From CAZNYN01 sp964577295 (lineage in GTDB: Bacteria; Synergistota; Synergistia; Synergistales; Synergistaceae), in NCBI GenBank assembly GCA_964577295.1, contig CAZNYN010000023.1:1-27663 (forward strand): DNA of 27,663 nucleotides, in the 5' to 3' direction. Shown piece by piece: positions 8,222 through 16,004 of the stretch. The translations under genes were made by a program, and so were the position numbers. The notes beneath the pieces are model-generated. The model was given only the letters and a program-made list of their open reading frames with translations. It did no database searches and was not told the origin of the DNA. Numbering within the stretch: the stretch's first letter is position 1; each line of letters starts with the position of its first letter.

Positions 8222-9322
8222 TTATGCCTCCCATCCGTTTACAAGAACTTGGGATATTCCCGCTCTTATCTTGTCGCCCACTTCGCCGGAACGGAGGTGT
8301 TCCAGTCTGGTGCGGTAATCGTCTATCTTCTTTTCCTCGACTGCGCAGCCGAGAGCTTTCGCCGCGCTGTATCCGGCAACTCTTCCCTCAACCATAGCCG
8401 CCGATGCTTCTTCTATGCCGCTTGCGTCTCCCGCAACCCAGAGGTCGGGGTTCGAGGTGCGCATTGTGCTGTCTCTGAAGGGCACATATCCGCAGAGCTG
8501 GGGCACATACTGCATCTTTGCTCCCGCCTGCCAGAAAAGTTCTGTTGTCGGGGTGAGTCCGACTGCCATGCAGATGATGTCGCAGTCGATCTTCTTGGGC
8601 TCGCCTATGAGGCAGAAATTGTCGTCGAGCTCCTGTATCACAGCTCCGTCGATAACGTCTGTTCCCGTGGCTTTGACTATGGTGTGTCTCAGAAGAATGG
8701 GAATACCGAGGCGGCGTATCTTTGCCGCGTGCACCCAGTAACCGCCTATTTTGGGCATGGCTTCGACAACGGCCGCTATTTCAACTCCGGCCTGGCGAAG
8801 CTGGTAACTGACTATAAGGCCGATATTGCCTGCTCCGACCATGAGGACTTTCTTGCCGGGGACAACTCCGTATACATTCATAAGTGTCTGAACCGCGCCC
8901 GCTCCGTACACTCCGGGAAGGTCGTTGTCGGGGAAGGGAATAAGTCTCTCCTGAGCTCCGGTGGCGACTACAGTCTTTTTCGCTTTGATTCTGTAATAAT
9001 TCTCTTCGCCTTCCATAGCCGTGAAGATTCCCTCTTCGGGATAGTAGCCTGTGACTGTTGTGTTGCAGTTAATCTTTATCTTGTCTCCGAGGTCTTCTAT
9101 TTCCTTGAGGAGAATGTCGGCAATTTTGTAACCGCGTGTTCCCGCGTACTCGTCCTTGCTTCCGAAGAATTTATGTGTCTGCTTTACAAGCTGACCGCCG
9201 GGGTGAAGGTCGCTCTCTATTACCAGTACATTTGCTCCCGCTCCCGCCGCTTCCGCCGCAGCGCAAAGTCCCGCCGCTCCGCCGCCTACTACGAGGAGGT
9301 CTGTCTCTATGACTTTCTTCAT
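8222..9322 (-). CDS. NAD(P)/FAD-type oxidoreductase subunit (HcnB/SoxA-alpha/OoxA-like)
   Basis: A 366-aa pyridine-nucleotide-disulfide-oxidoreductase-fold protein. The first dinucleotide site is DLLVVGGGAAGLCAAAEAA and the second is VLMVGAGNIGLIVSYQL around the middle; a terminal DLWVAGDASG motif binds FAD. The segment ESDLHPGGQLVKQTHKFFG is characteristic of the alpha subunits of sarcosine oxidase, opine oxidase and hydrogen cyanide synthase. No redox-active CxxC is visible. Unlike many relatives it lacks a fused C-terminal BFD domain, which is encoded separately two genes downstream. The start at 9322 is supported by GGGAGGTG ahead of it; an upstream GTG at 9331 overlaps that site. Confidence 0.86.
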   Translation of the reverse strand: MKKVIETDLLVVGGGAAGLCAAAEAAGAGANVLVIESDLHPGGQLVKQTHKFFGSKDEYAGTRGYKIADILLKEIEDLGDKIKINCNTTVTGYYPEEGIFTAMEGEENYYRIKAKKTVVATGAQERLIPFPDNDLPGVYGAGAVQTLMNVYGVVPGKKVLMVGAGNIGLIVSYQLRQAGVEIAAVVEAMPKIGGYWVHAAKIRRLGIPILLRHTIVKATGTDVIDGAVIQELDDNFCLIGEPKKIDCDIICMAVGLTPTTELFWQAGAKMQYVPQLCGYVPFRDSTMRTSNPDLWVAGDASGIEEASAAMVEGRVAGYSAAKALGCAVEEKKIDDYRTRLEHLRSGEVGDKIRAGISQVLVNGWEA

Positions 9323-9337
9323 CTCACGCACCTCCCG

Positions 9338-9658
9338 TTATGCCGTCTTAAGCGGAACGAGTCCCTTGCCGTGCTGGGTCTCGACTTTCATGCCTTCTTT
9401 AAGAGGTGTGACACAGGTTCTGATGTTCGGAACTCCGTCCACCGTCATAAAGCATGAGCTGCATTTGCCTATGGCGCAGAAGAAACCGCGGGGGCGCTTC
9501 ATCTCAGGTGTTATCCTGTAAATGTGCACGCCGTTTGCGTGGAGCGCCATAGCGATAGGCTCTCCCTCGTATCCCTTGAGAGTCTTGCCGTCGAAGATGA
9601 ATTCAACCTCTCTGCCATGTTTGAACTCCAATATCGGATGTTTCTGAATAAGTTCCAT
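9338..9658 (-). CDS. [2Fe-2S]-binding subunit (HcnA/LhpF-like)
   Basis: A 106-aa plant-type [2Fe-2S] protein of the Fer2_4 group, the gamma subunit of heteromeric sarcosine, opine and D-hydroxyproline dehydrogenases. Cysteines C61, C66, C69 (FCAIGKCSSC) and C82 (RTCVTP) ligate one cluster. The N-terminus (VEFIFDGKTLKGYEGEPIA) is typical of the family. It is the first structural gene of the five-gene operon; a purine-rich ribosome-binding site precedes the ATG. The 206-bp region upstream separates it from the regulator gene and should carry the operon promoter. Confidence 0.86.
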   Translation of the reverse strand: MELIQKHPILEFKHGREVEFIFDGKTLKGYEGEPIAMALHANGVHIYRITPEMKRPRGFFCAIGKCSSCFMTVDGVPNIRTCVTPLKEGMKVETQHGKGLVPLKTA

Positions 9659-9772
9659 GACCTCTCTCCCTCCCTGTTCTCCCCGTCGGACGAAGCCGCC
9701 GGAATTTAGTTTTTAGGATAGACAAAATTTTGATGGGTTAAAACAAAAAATTAATTGAGCGACAATATTTTG

Positions 9773-9816
9773 ATTCTCACATAGAATATTTTCAATCTTT
9801 TTTGAAGTTATGTCAA
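9773..9816 (-). promoter_or_regulatory. candidate promoter and operator of the dehydrogenase operon
   Basis: On the minus strand a perfect TTGACA (9811-9816) is followed after 17 bases by a weak -10 GAAAAT (9788-9793). ATTCT-CACAT-AGAAT (9773-9787), a small palindrome, lies across the expected start point and could bind the adjacent YheO-like regulator. The -10 is poor, so this is tentative. Confidence 0.35.
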
Positions 9817-9864
9817 GTACATTTATTAAATTTATCACAAGTAACCAAATTGTTATATTTTTCA

Positions 9865-10593
9865 CTAAATATTTTCAGACTCTTTCTGCTGCACATTTCT
9901 GATGTAAGAGTAGATAGTGTACTTTGTGTTGCCCATTTCCTTGGCGAGCCTGTCCACAGAGCCCTTCAGCAGGAAAAATCCCTTGTCGTGCAGCTCCCTT
10001 ATCACGTCCTGCTTTTCCGACTTTGAAAGATAGGCGAGCGGCTTTCCTATTCTGCTCTTTACCAGTGTGAGAGAGTCTGTGACCACCTCTTCGAGATCCT
10101 GAGCAAACCATTCGCGCACCGGTGCGGGAAATTTTTCCTGCTTTTCCGTTATGGGTTCGGGAATGACGTCGGGGTACTGCTCCACGCTCTCCATATCTAG
10201 GTGCAGAATGCTTTCGATAAGCTCCTGAGCTGCCACAGCCTTGCTTATGTCATAGTTTATGCAGAGAAAGCCGATAACCTTCTCGCTCTCGTCTCTGATA
10301 AATATGGCACTGCACTTTATAAGCTCTCCGCGGTTGTTCTTTGCCAGATAGTTGAAGATGCCCTCTTTGCCCTTGTACTCGTCCGACTGGAGCATATACA
10401 GGCCGAAGTCAGTCATAGGCCCTCCCGTAGTGCGCCCCGTGACATAGCCGTTCTCACACATCACAAGGGAGTGCTCAGGCATGGAGACATCGTGAAGGTT
10501 GACCTCATAATCCTTACCCAGAATTTTTGCCAAACCGCGAACTACGGGTTCTAATATTTTTAATTTTGGATTCATTTTATAAACCTTTGACAT
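9865..10593 (-). CDS. YheO/DauR-type transcriptional regulator (PAS-like + HTH)
   Basis: A 242-aa regulator of the YheO family. Residues about 10-125 form the YheO PAS-like ligand domain (LEPVVRGLAKILGKDYEVNLHD, then a FLCINYDIS core). Residues about 185-235 form the HTH_22 DNA-binding domain, ending in VDRLAKEMGNTKYTIYSYIRN. The best-known relative, DauR, controls a D-arginine dehydrogenase operon, so a regulator of this type next to an amino-acid dehydrogenase is consistent with local control. An AGGAGGTG site five bases upstream sets the start at 10593. It is on the same strand and directly upstream of the dehydrogenase genes. Its effector is unknown. Confidence 0.88.
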   Translation of the reverse strand: MSKVYKMNPKLKILEPVVRGLAKILGKDYEVNLHDVSMPEHSLVMCENGYVTGRTTGGPMTDFGLYMLQSDEYKGKEGIFNYLAKNNRGELIKCSAIFIRDESEKVIGFLCINYDISKAVAAQELIESILHLDMESVEQYPDVIPEPITEKQEKFPAPVREWFAQDLEEVVTDSLTLVKSRIGKPLAYLSKSEKQDVIRELHDKGFFLLKGSVDRLAKEMGNTKYTIYSYIRNVQQKESENI

Positions 10594-10799
10594 AAATTCA
10601 CCTCCTGCGTTTCCAATAGTCTACACTAAATTATCAGACAAAGAAACACTTTTTTGACGAAAACCGCAAAATTTTGTAAAAACGCCATTTCGCCGCAGGA
10701 ATCGCAAGATATAAAGACAAAGCGAAACAGCATTTTGCTCCATTGCCGCGCACCGCGGGGGCGGGGAATTTATGATTGCATCAGGGCAAAACAAACAGC

Positions 10800-10827
10800 A
10801 AAAAAGCCCGCACCGAAGGCGCGGGCT
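10800..10827 (-). terminator. terminator of the ABC permease operon
   Basis: AGCCCGC (10805-10811) pairs with GCGGGCT (10821-10827) around a loop containing CTTCGG on the minus strand, followed by a run of six Ts. It lies about 65 bp after the stop of the minus-strand permease gene. Confidence 0.85.
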
Positions 10828-10891
10828 CACTATTTCCGCAAAAGCGCAAAAGCTGAAAACGGGCAGAAATCGCTCTCTGCCTGAGGATTTT

Positions 10892-11821
10892 TTATTCTCT
10901 GTCTTCTCGCCTGAAGGGTATTCCGAGTGCCGCGGGCGCGCCGAGCAACCGGCCTTTTCCCGCTTTGACGGAGACTGCGGCGAGGACGATTATTGTCATT
11001 AAGTAGGGAAGTGTCATAAGAAGAGAGGTGGAGAGTGTCGAGCCCATTGCCTGGAGACGGAGCTGGAGAGCTTCCACTCCGCCGAAGAGGTATGCTCCGC
11101 ATGCGACTCGCATGGGGTTCCAAAGCCCGAATATGACCAGCGCGACTGCTATCCAGCCGCGTCCCGATGTCATGCCTTCGATCCACATCTGGGCATAGAC
11201 TACGGAGAGGTAGCCGCCGCCAAGGCCCGCAAGTCCGCCGCCTGCGATGCAGTAGAAGTATCTGATTGCCGTGACGGGAAGTCCCATTGCATCAGCCGCG
11301 CGGGGATTCTCCCCCACTGCGCGCAGGTTGAGGCCGTGCGAGGTGCGGAAGAGGAACCAGCAGAGGAAGGCTATGAGTATGAAGGAGAAATAGACCATTG
11401 CGTTGTGGCGGAAGAATATCGGCCCGACAAATGGTATGGAGGAGAGGAAGGGAAGGTTCCACGCTGTGACACCCTGGATTGTCTGTCCTATTACCTTGCG
11501 TCCCATGAGGGCGCTTAAGCCGTAGCCGGTGAGCACCATTGCAAGTCCGCTGACCACTTGGTTGCACATCATTGTGATGCAGAGAAAGGCGTGTATCACG
11601 GTGATAAGGCATCCTGCGCCGAATGCCGCGGCAAGCCCTATCCAGGGATTGCCCGTGGCGTGTGTCACGGCGAATCCCGCGTATGCCCCCACGAGCATTA
11701 TGCCCTCAAGTCCCAGGTTCATAACTCCAGCGCGCTCGGAGAGCACTTCGCCGAGGGAGGCGTAGAGTACGGGAGTTCCGCTTCTGACTGCGGACGCTAA
11801 CACAACTGTTAAAAATTCCAT
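10892..11821 (-). CDS. BMP-type ABC transporter permease 2 (nucleoside/sugar)
   Basis: Integral inner-membrane permease of the BPD_transp_2 family, 309 aa with about eight to ten hydrophobic segments. The N-terminal signature TPVLYASLGEVLSERAGVMN, followed by LGLEGIMLVGA, is typical of the YufQ/NupC-type second permease. The cytoplasmic coupling region around LRAVGENPRAADAMGL (about residues 170-185) contacts the ATPase. Its ATG overlaps the stop codon of the upstream permease by one base (TAATG), indicating coupled translation. With the ATPase and BMP binding protein nearby it makes a complete importer, most likely for nucleosides or purines; the substrate is inferred from family, not proven. 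Confidence 0.88.
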   Translation of the reverse strand: MEFLTVVLASAVRSGTPVLYASLGEVLSERAGVMNLGLEGIMLVGAYAGFAVTHATGNPWIGLAAAFGAGCLITVIHAFLCITMMCNQVVSGLAMVLTGYGLSALMGRKVIGQTIQGVTAWNLPFLSSIPFVGPIFFRHNAMVYFSFILIAFLCWFLFRTSHGLNLRAVGENPRAADAMGLPVTAIRYFYCIAGGGLAGLGGGYLSVVYAQMWIEGMTSGRGWIAVALVIFGLWNPMRVACGAYLFGGVEALQLRLQAMGSTLSTSLLMTLPYLMTIIVLAAVSVKAGKGRLLGAPAALGIPFRREDRE

Positions 11822-12933
11822 TATCCTTCCTCCTTGGGTGAAGTTTTATCCGGGGAGCTTTCTCCGCCGCTGTCAATTCGCACTATTGTGATTTTGAAGC
11901 GCGACCATGTTTCCGCCGCAAGTATGGAGAAGAGTATGAGCCCCTGCAGAATCTGGAGGCTCGCAAGGGGCAGCCCCATGACTATTTGAAGTGTGTCGCC
12001 TCCGACCAGAAGCACTCCCATCAGGAATGCGACGAGAGGCACATATATCGGAGAGAGGCGCGCCAGCCATGCCACAAGGATGCCTGTGTATCCGTAGCCC
12101 ATTGAGAAGCCGCGGCTCATTCTTCCGTGAAGCCCCGCTATCTCTCCCATTCCCGCAAGGCCCGCAATCGCTCCGCCTATGAATGTGACAAGGAGGATGT
12201 TTGCCGCTATGTTGATGCCAGCATATCTTGCGGCGCGAGGGTTGTCGCCTATTACGGCTATTTCATAGCCCCATTTGCTGCGTTTCAGTATGAGATGAAA
12301 TATTACGGCGATTGCCAGAGCGACAAAGATGCCGCCGTGGATGCGCGTAGTTCCGAACACCCAGAGGCGCGCGGCTTCGGGGAAGTTCGGAGTGAAGGGA
12401 AATCCCATGCTCATAGGGTCTTTCCACGGGCCGTAGATGAAGTATTCGCTGAGGTTGATGCCTATATAGTTCAGCATAAGAGTCGTAATTGTCTCGTTGA
12501 CGTTCCATTTTGCCTTGAGGACTCCGGCAATCATGCACCAGAGGCCGCCGGCTATTGCTGCGGCTAAGAACATGAGCACAAACATGACGGGCCAGCTGTC
12601 GACAAAGCAGTAGCGCACAACGGCTGTTGTGGCGATAGCTCCGAGGCAGAGCTGCCCTTCCGCTCCGATGTTCCAGATGAGCATCTTGTAGCAGATAAGT
12701 CCGCCCAATGCGGTCAGTGTCAGAGGAATCGCTTTTGTGACAATTTCGCTTAGGCCGTATGTGCCCCCGAGCGCGCCTTTCAGCACTTCACAGTACGCTT
12801 TTATCGGGTCTACGCCGAGACAGGCAAAGAGGACACCGCCGATGAAGAGGCCGAATACCACGGCCGATACCGGGATAAAGACGTTCATCCATGGCGGGCT
12901 GTACATGCGCGGTTCAAATTTCAGTCGGATCAT
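11821..12933 (-). CDS. BMP-type ABC transporter permease 1
   Basis: The larger permease partner (YufP-like), 370 aa from the ATG at 12933, multi-pass with about ten hydrophobic segments. The family segments YGLSEIVTKAIPLTLTALGG and NIGAEGQLCLGAI are present, as is the coupling loop with VIGDNPRAARYAGI (about residues 235-250). The start at 12933 was chosen because GGAGG lies seven bases upstream; the longer frame to 12960 would place it inside the coding region. It lies downstream of the binding-protein gene on the same strand but after a strong terminator and its own promoter, so it is a separate transcription unit with the next permease. Confidence 0.88.
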   Translation of the reverse strand: MIRLKFEPRMYSPPWMNVFIPVSAVVFGLFIGGVLFACLGVDPIKAYCEVLKGALGGTYGLSEIVTKAIPLTLTALGGLICYKMLIWNIGAEGQLCLGAIATTAVVRYCFVDSWPVMFVLMFLAAAIAGGLWCMIAGVLKAKWNVNETITTLMLNYIGINLSEYFIYGPWKDPMSMGFPFTPNFPEAARLWVFGTTRIHGGIFVALAIAVIFHLILKRSKWGYEIAVIGDNPRAARYAGINIAANILLVTFIGGAIAGLAGMGEIAGLHGRMSRGFSMGYGYTGILVAWLARLSPIYVPLVAFLMGVLLVGGDTLQIVMGLPLASLQILQGLILFSILAAETWSRFKITIVRIDSGGESSPDKTSPKEEG

Positions 12934-12968
12934 CACAAGACCTCCGTAAGGCGGGAACATTTTCAGAA

Positions 12969-12977
12969 ATTATAACA
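12969..12977 (-). promoter_or_regulatory. extended -10 promoter of the permease pair
   Basis: The minus strand reads TGTTATAAT, a perfect TATAAT with the TGn extension. A weak TTGCTT 19 bases upstream (12994-12999) is the only -35 candidate. The start point would lie about 30 nt before the permease ATG, downstream of the bmp terminator. Confidence 0.55.
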
Positions 12978-13028
12978 TTTTTTATGGTGCAGAAAGCAAA
13001 AGTTTTTGCGCTTGTACGTCTCCAAAAA

Positions 13029-13059
13029 TAAAAAAGGTCGGTTCTTAAAAGAACCGACC
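13029..13059 (-). terminator. terminator after the BMP binding-protein gene
   Basis: A perfect 10-bp stem, GGTCGGTTCT (13036-13045) and AGAACCGACC (13050-13059), with a four-base loop; on the minus strand it is followed by TTTTTTATTTTT. It separates the binding-protein gene from the permeases. Confidence 0.9.
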
Positions 13060-13082
13060 CGTGTAAATCGTGTTGTGATCGT

Positions 13083-14162
13083 TTATTTGGGGATTGTGCC
13101 GTCTACGCCTTCGACAAACCAGCTCATTGAAAGCATCTCGCCGTCATTAAGCGATTTGCCCTTGGGAACTGCAATTTTGCCGTCCTGACCCTTGATGGGG
13201 CCTGTGAAGACATCCCATTTGCCGCTGAGGATATTCTGCTTCTCTTTGGCTACGAGGTCTTTTGTCTTTGCGCTGACTGCTTTGCCGAACGGCGAGAGGT
13301 CAACCATTCCGTCCTTCATGCTCCACCAAATCTGCTGTGACTTCCATGTGCCCTTTGCGATGGCCTTTGTGGAATAGTCATAGTACTTGCCCCAGTTCCA
13401 TACGGGTGTTACGAGGTGACGTGTGGGAGCGTATTTGTCCATGGGTGTGTTGTAGCCGATAACCCACATGCCGAGCTCTTCGGCAGCCTGGGGTGCTCCG
13501 CCTGTATCTGCGTGCATTGCGATTGTGTCGGCTTTCGCGTCAAAGAGAGCCTTTGTAGCTTCCTTTTCCTTTGCCGGGTCATGCCATGTGTAAATCCAGA
13601 CAACCTTTACCTTCGCTTTGGGGTTCACTTTTCTCACTCCGAGAGTGAAAGCGTTGATTCCGCGGATAACTTCGGGAATCGGGTAAGCTGCTACATAGCC
13701 GATGATATTTGACTTTGTGGCTGCGCCTGCTACGAGGCCGGAGAGGTAGCGGGGCTGGTACATACGGCCGAAGTATGTGCTGACGTTCGGTGCATCCTTA
13801 TATCCAGAGCAGTGGTTGAAGTAAACATCGGGGTACTTCTTCGCCATATTGATGACGTGATCCATATATCCGAAGGAGTTTGCATAGATAACCTTTGCTC
13901 CGTTGCGGATAGCTGTCTCCATTACGCGTTCCGCATCGGGGCCTTCGGGAACTGATTCAACTACTACGCTTTTGATGCCGGGGTTGTTCTTCTCCATCAT
14001 CTTGCGTCCGATGTCGTGCATGTGGTTGTAGCCGCCGTCCGCGGCCGGGCCGACATAGATGAACGCGGGCTTCTGATCCTTTACCGGGATCGGTGCGAGC
14101 GCGAATGCCGAAGCTGCAAAAGCCATAACCAACGCTAAGGCAAGCAAAATACCTTTTTTCAT
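13083..14162 (-). CDS. BMP-family ABC transporter substrate-binding protein
   Basis: Periplasmic binding protein of the BMP/PnrA family (359 aa), which delivers nucleosides or purines to the adjacent permeases. It starts at the ATG at 14162 with AGGAGG eight to nine bases upstream; the longer frame adds 21 residues before the signal peptide. The N-terminus is a classical Sec signal (MKKG, then hydrophobic core, AASAFA cleavage region) without a lipobox cysteine, so the protein is soluble and periplasmic, suggesting a diderm host. Family features include FIYVGPAADGGYNHMHDIGR near the mature N-terminus and the IGYVAAYPIPEVIRGINAF segment. The Trp-rich C-terminal part (GTWKSQQIWWSMKDGMVDLSPF) resembles purine-binding BMP proteins. 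Purine specificity is an inference. Confidence 0.9.
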   Translation of the reverse strand: MKKGILLALALVMAFAASAFALAPIPVKDQKPAFIYVGPAADGGYNHMHDIGRKMMEKNNPGIKSVVVESVPEGPDAERVMETAIRNGAKVIYANSFGYMDHVINMAKKYPDVYFNHCSGYKDAPNVSTYFGRMYQPRYLSGLVAGAATKSNIIGYVAAYPIPEVIRGINAFTLGVRKVNPKAKVKVVWIYTWHDPAKEKEATKALFDAKADTIAMHADTGGAPQAAEELGMWVIGYNTPMDKYAPTRHLVTPVWNWGKYYDYSTKAIAKGTWKSQQIWWSMKDGMVDLSPFGKAVSAKTKDLVAKEKQNILSGKWDVFTGPIKGQDGKIAVPKGKSLNDGEMLSMSWFVEGVDGTIPK

Positions 14163-14293
14163 AAGTACTTCCTCCTCTGATTTTGTACTGCGGTATAAAT
14201 ACTTCACATTTACGAAGGATATCATAATAACGTCAATTCTTCTACTCTCATAAAGAAAAAATCCACATTTTTTTTGAAAATTCCGCTCGGATG

Positions 14294-14322
14294 TTGGCGC
14301 AGGCGCAAAAAGCTGTTATATT
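14294..14322 (+). promoter_or_regulatory. promoter of the ABC ATPase gene
   Basis: TTGGCG (14294-14299), a 17-base spacer and TATATT (14317-14322) sit about 20 nt ahead of the probable leader start and 27 bases before the ATG. The intergenic region also must hold the divergent bmp promoter; a TTGACG on the minus strand near 14230 is a weak candidate for it. Confidence 0.5.
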
Positions 14323-14349
14323 TACACAGATGGGAATGGGGGCTTGACG

Positions 14350-15876
14350 ATGACGGAAACAAAAAATGCGCTTGTTTCAATGCGCGGAATCGATAAAGTT
14401 TTCTACGGTCAATATGCGAATCACAAAGTGGATTTTGACCTCTTCGCCGGAGAGGTACACAGCATTCTGGGCGAAAACGGAGCGGGCAAGACAACCCTTA
14501 TGAACTGCCTCGCAGGACTTTACACGCCGGACGGAGGCTCCATATATATAGAAGGAGAACCTGTAATTCTTTCCAACCCGAAAGTGGCTTTCGGTCATGG
14601 CATAGGAATGGTACACCAGCACTTCATGCTGGTTCCCGTCTTTACCGTCTGGGAAAACATCATACTCGGACTTAAAGACCTTGCAGTGGTTATACGCAAA
14701 GAGGAAGTCATAGCCCGCATCCGCGAAATATCCGCCAAATACGGTCTTGCGGTAGATCCCGAGGCCAAAATATGGCAGCTCTCAATAGGAGAGCAGCAGC
14801 GTGTGGAAATCCTCAAAATGCTATACCGCGGCACAAAAGTGCTCATCCTGGACGAGCCCACATCCGTCCTCACGCCGCAGGAGATACGGGAATTTTTCAA
14901 GACAATCAGAAACATGACGGCGGCGGGACACGGCATAGTCCTGATCTCCCATAAAATAGAAGAAATCATGGAAATATCGGACAGGCTAACCGTTCTGCGC
15001 AAAGGAGAGCGCATAGCGACACGCCCCGCGGGCGGAATCTCAAAAGAAGAAATTGCCAACATGATGGTGGGCCACGATCTGGAAAATATCACTCTCGGAA
15101 GCGAACGCAAAGAACCCGGAGACGCCCTGTTCGAGTGCGAAAACATCTGCCTCAAAGACGAACGCGGCACACAGGCTCTGACAAACGTCTCCCTCTCCAT
15201 CCGCAGCGGCGAAATCCTGGGCATAGCGGGAGTAGACGGCAACGGACAGGACGAACTCTGCGAAGTCCTCGCGGGACTGCGCCGCGCCGAAAGCGGAAGC
15301 GTCAAAATAGAGGGGCGCGACATCACCGAAAGCCGCACAAGTGCCTTCATCGAAAGCGGCATAGGCTACATCCCGGCAGACCGCAAAGGCGTAGGCCTTG
15401 TGGCAAACATGAGCGTAGTCGAAAACATGGCTCTCAAAGACTACTCACGCAAGCCCATGGCGGCAAACTCACTCCTCCTCGACTGGAGCTACATCACAGA
15501 CTTCGCTCAGAAGCGCGTCGACGAATACGACGTAAAAATCCCCTCTCTCTTCGCGCCTGTGCGCGTCCTATCCGGAGGAAACCTGCAAAAACTCATGCTG
15601 TCACGCGAAATATCCGAACGCACAAAAGTCATAATAGCGATGCAGCCCACATGGGGACTCGACGTGGGAGCTGCGGAATTTGTTCACAAGAGGCTCATTG
15701 AGGCAAGAGAAGCCGGAGCGGCAGTCCTCCTAATATCCAAAGACCTGCAGGAACTTACAGCAATCTCCGACAGAATAGCGGTAATGTACAGCGGAGAAAT
15801 AGACGGAATAATAGACCGCCCGACAAACAGCGACATAGAAAAAATCGGGCTTCTGATGGCAGGAATAAAACAGTAA
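14350..15876 (+). CDS. BMP-type ABC transporter double ATPase
   Basis: Cytoplasmic ATP-binding subunit with two tandem ABC domains (508 aa), energising the nucleoside/sugar-type importer encoded alongside. Domain 1 has Walker A GENGAGKTT, signature LSIGEQQR and Walker B LILDEPTSVL. Domain 2 has the degenerate Walker A GVDGNGQDEL normal for this family, signature LSGGNLQK, and Walker B VIIAMQPTWGLD. The ATG at 14350 follows GGGGG by seven bases; an upstream in-frame TTG is less likely. It is transcribed divergently from the binding-protein gene, whereas related operons usually keep all four genes on one strand. A decayed copy of its 3' end occurs at about 25101-25175. Confidence 0.92.
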   Translation: MTETKNALVSMRGIDKVFYGQYANHKVDFDLFAGEVHSILGENGAGKTTLMNCLAGLYTPDGGSIYIEGEPVILSNPKVAFGHGIGMVHQHFMLVPVFTVWENIILGLKDLAVVIRKEEVIARIREISAKYGLAVDPEAKIWQLSIGEQQRVEILKMLYRGTKVLILDEPTSVLTPQEIREFFKTIRNMTAAGHGIVLISHKIEEIMEISDRLTVLRKGERIATRPAGGISKEEIANMMVGHDLENITLGSERKEPGDALFECENICLKDERGTQALTNVSLSIRSGEILGIAGVDGNGQDELCEVLAGLRRAESGSVKIEGRDITESRTSAFIESGIGYIPADRKGVGLVANMSVVENMALKDYSRKPMAANSLLLDWSYITDFAQKRVDEYDVKIPSLFAPVRVLSGGNLQKLMLSREISERTKVIIAMQPTWGLDVGAAEFVHKRLIEAREAGAAVLLISKDLQELTAISDRIAVMYSGEIDGIIDRPTNSDIEKIGLLMAGIKQ

Positions 15877-15910
15877 GATACAGAGCAAAAAAAATCCCAA
15901 CCGATAAAAA

Positions 15911-15954
15911 AAGCACCGAAGAGACGAAAAACGTCAAATCGGTGCTTGTTTGTT
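15911..15954. terminator. bidirectional terminator between ATPase and lyase genes
   Basis: AAGCACCGA (15911-15919) pairs with TCGGTGCTT (15939-15947), with a small inner GACG/CGTC hairpin. The minus strand continues with TTTTTTT and the plus strand with TGTTTGTT, so it serves both the plus-strand ATPase gene and the convergent minus-strand lyase operon. Confidence 0.85.
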
Positions 15955-16004
15955 ATGGTAAGCTCTGCTTCCTAAGCTTGTTTTGATGGCAAAGCCGGCA
16001 GAAG

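Noticed and set aside
8219..9457. 412-codon plus-strand reading frame
   Set aside because: It lies wholly antisense to the NAD(P)/FAD subunit and [2Fe-2S] genes; composition is cysteine- and valine-rich without motifs, a mirror of their codon bias. The same holds for plus-strand frames at 5037-5966 and 6411-7340.
14163..14349. purine riboswitch upstream of the bmp gene
   Set aside because: The conserved purine-aptamer core elements are not found on the minus strand.
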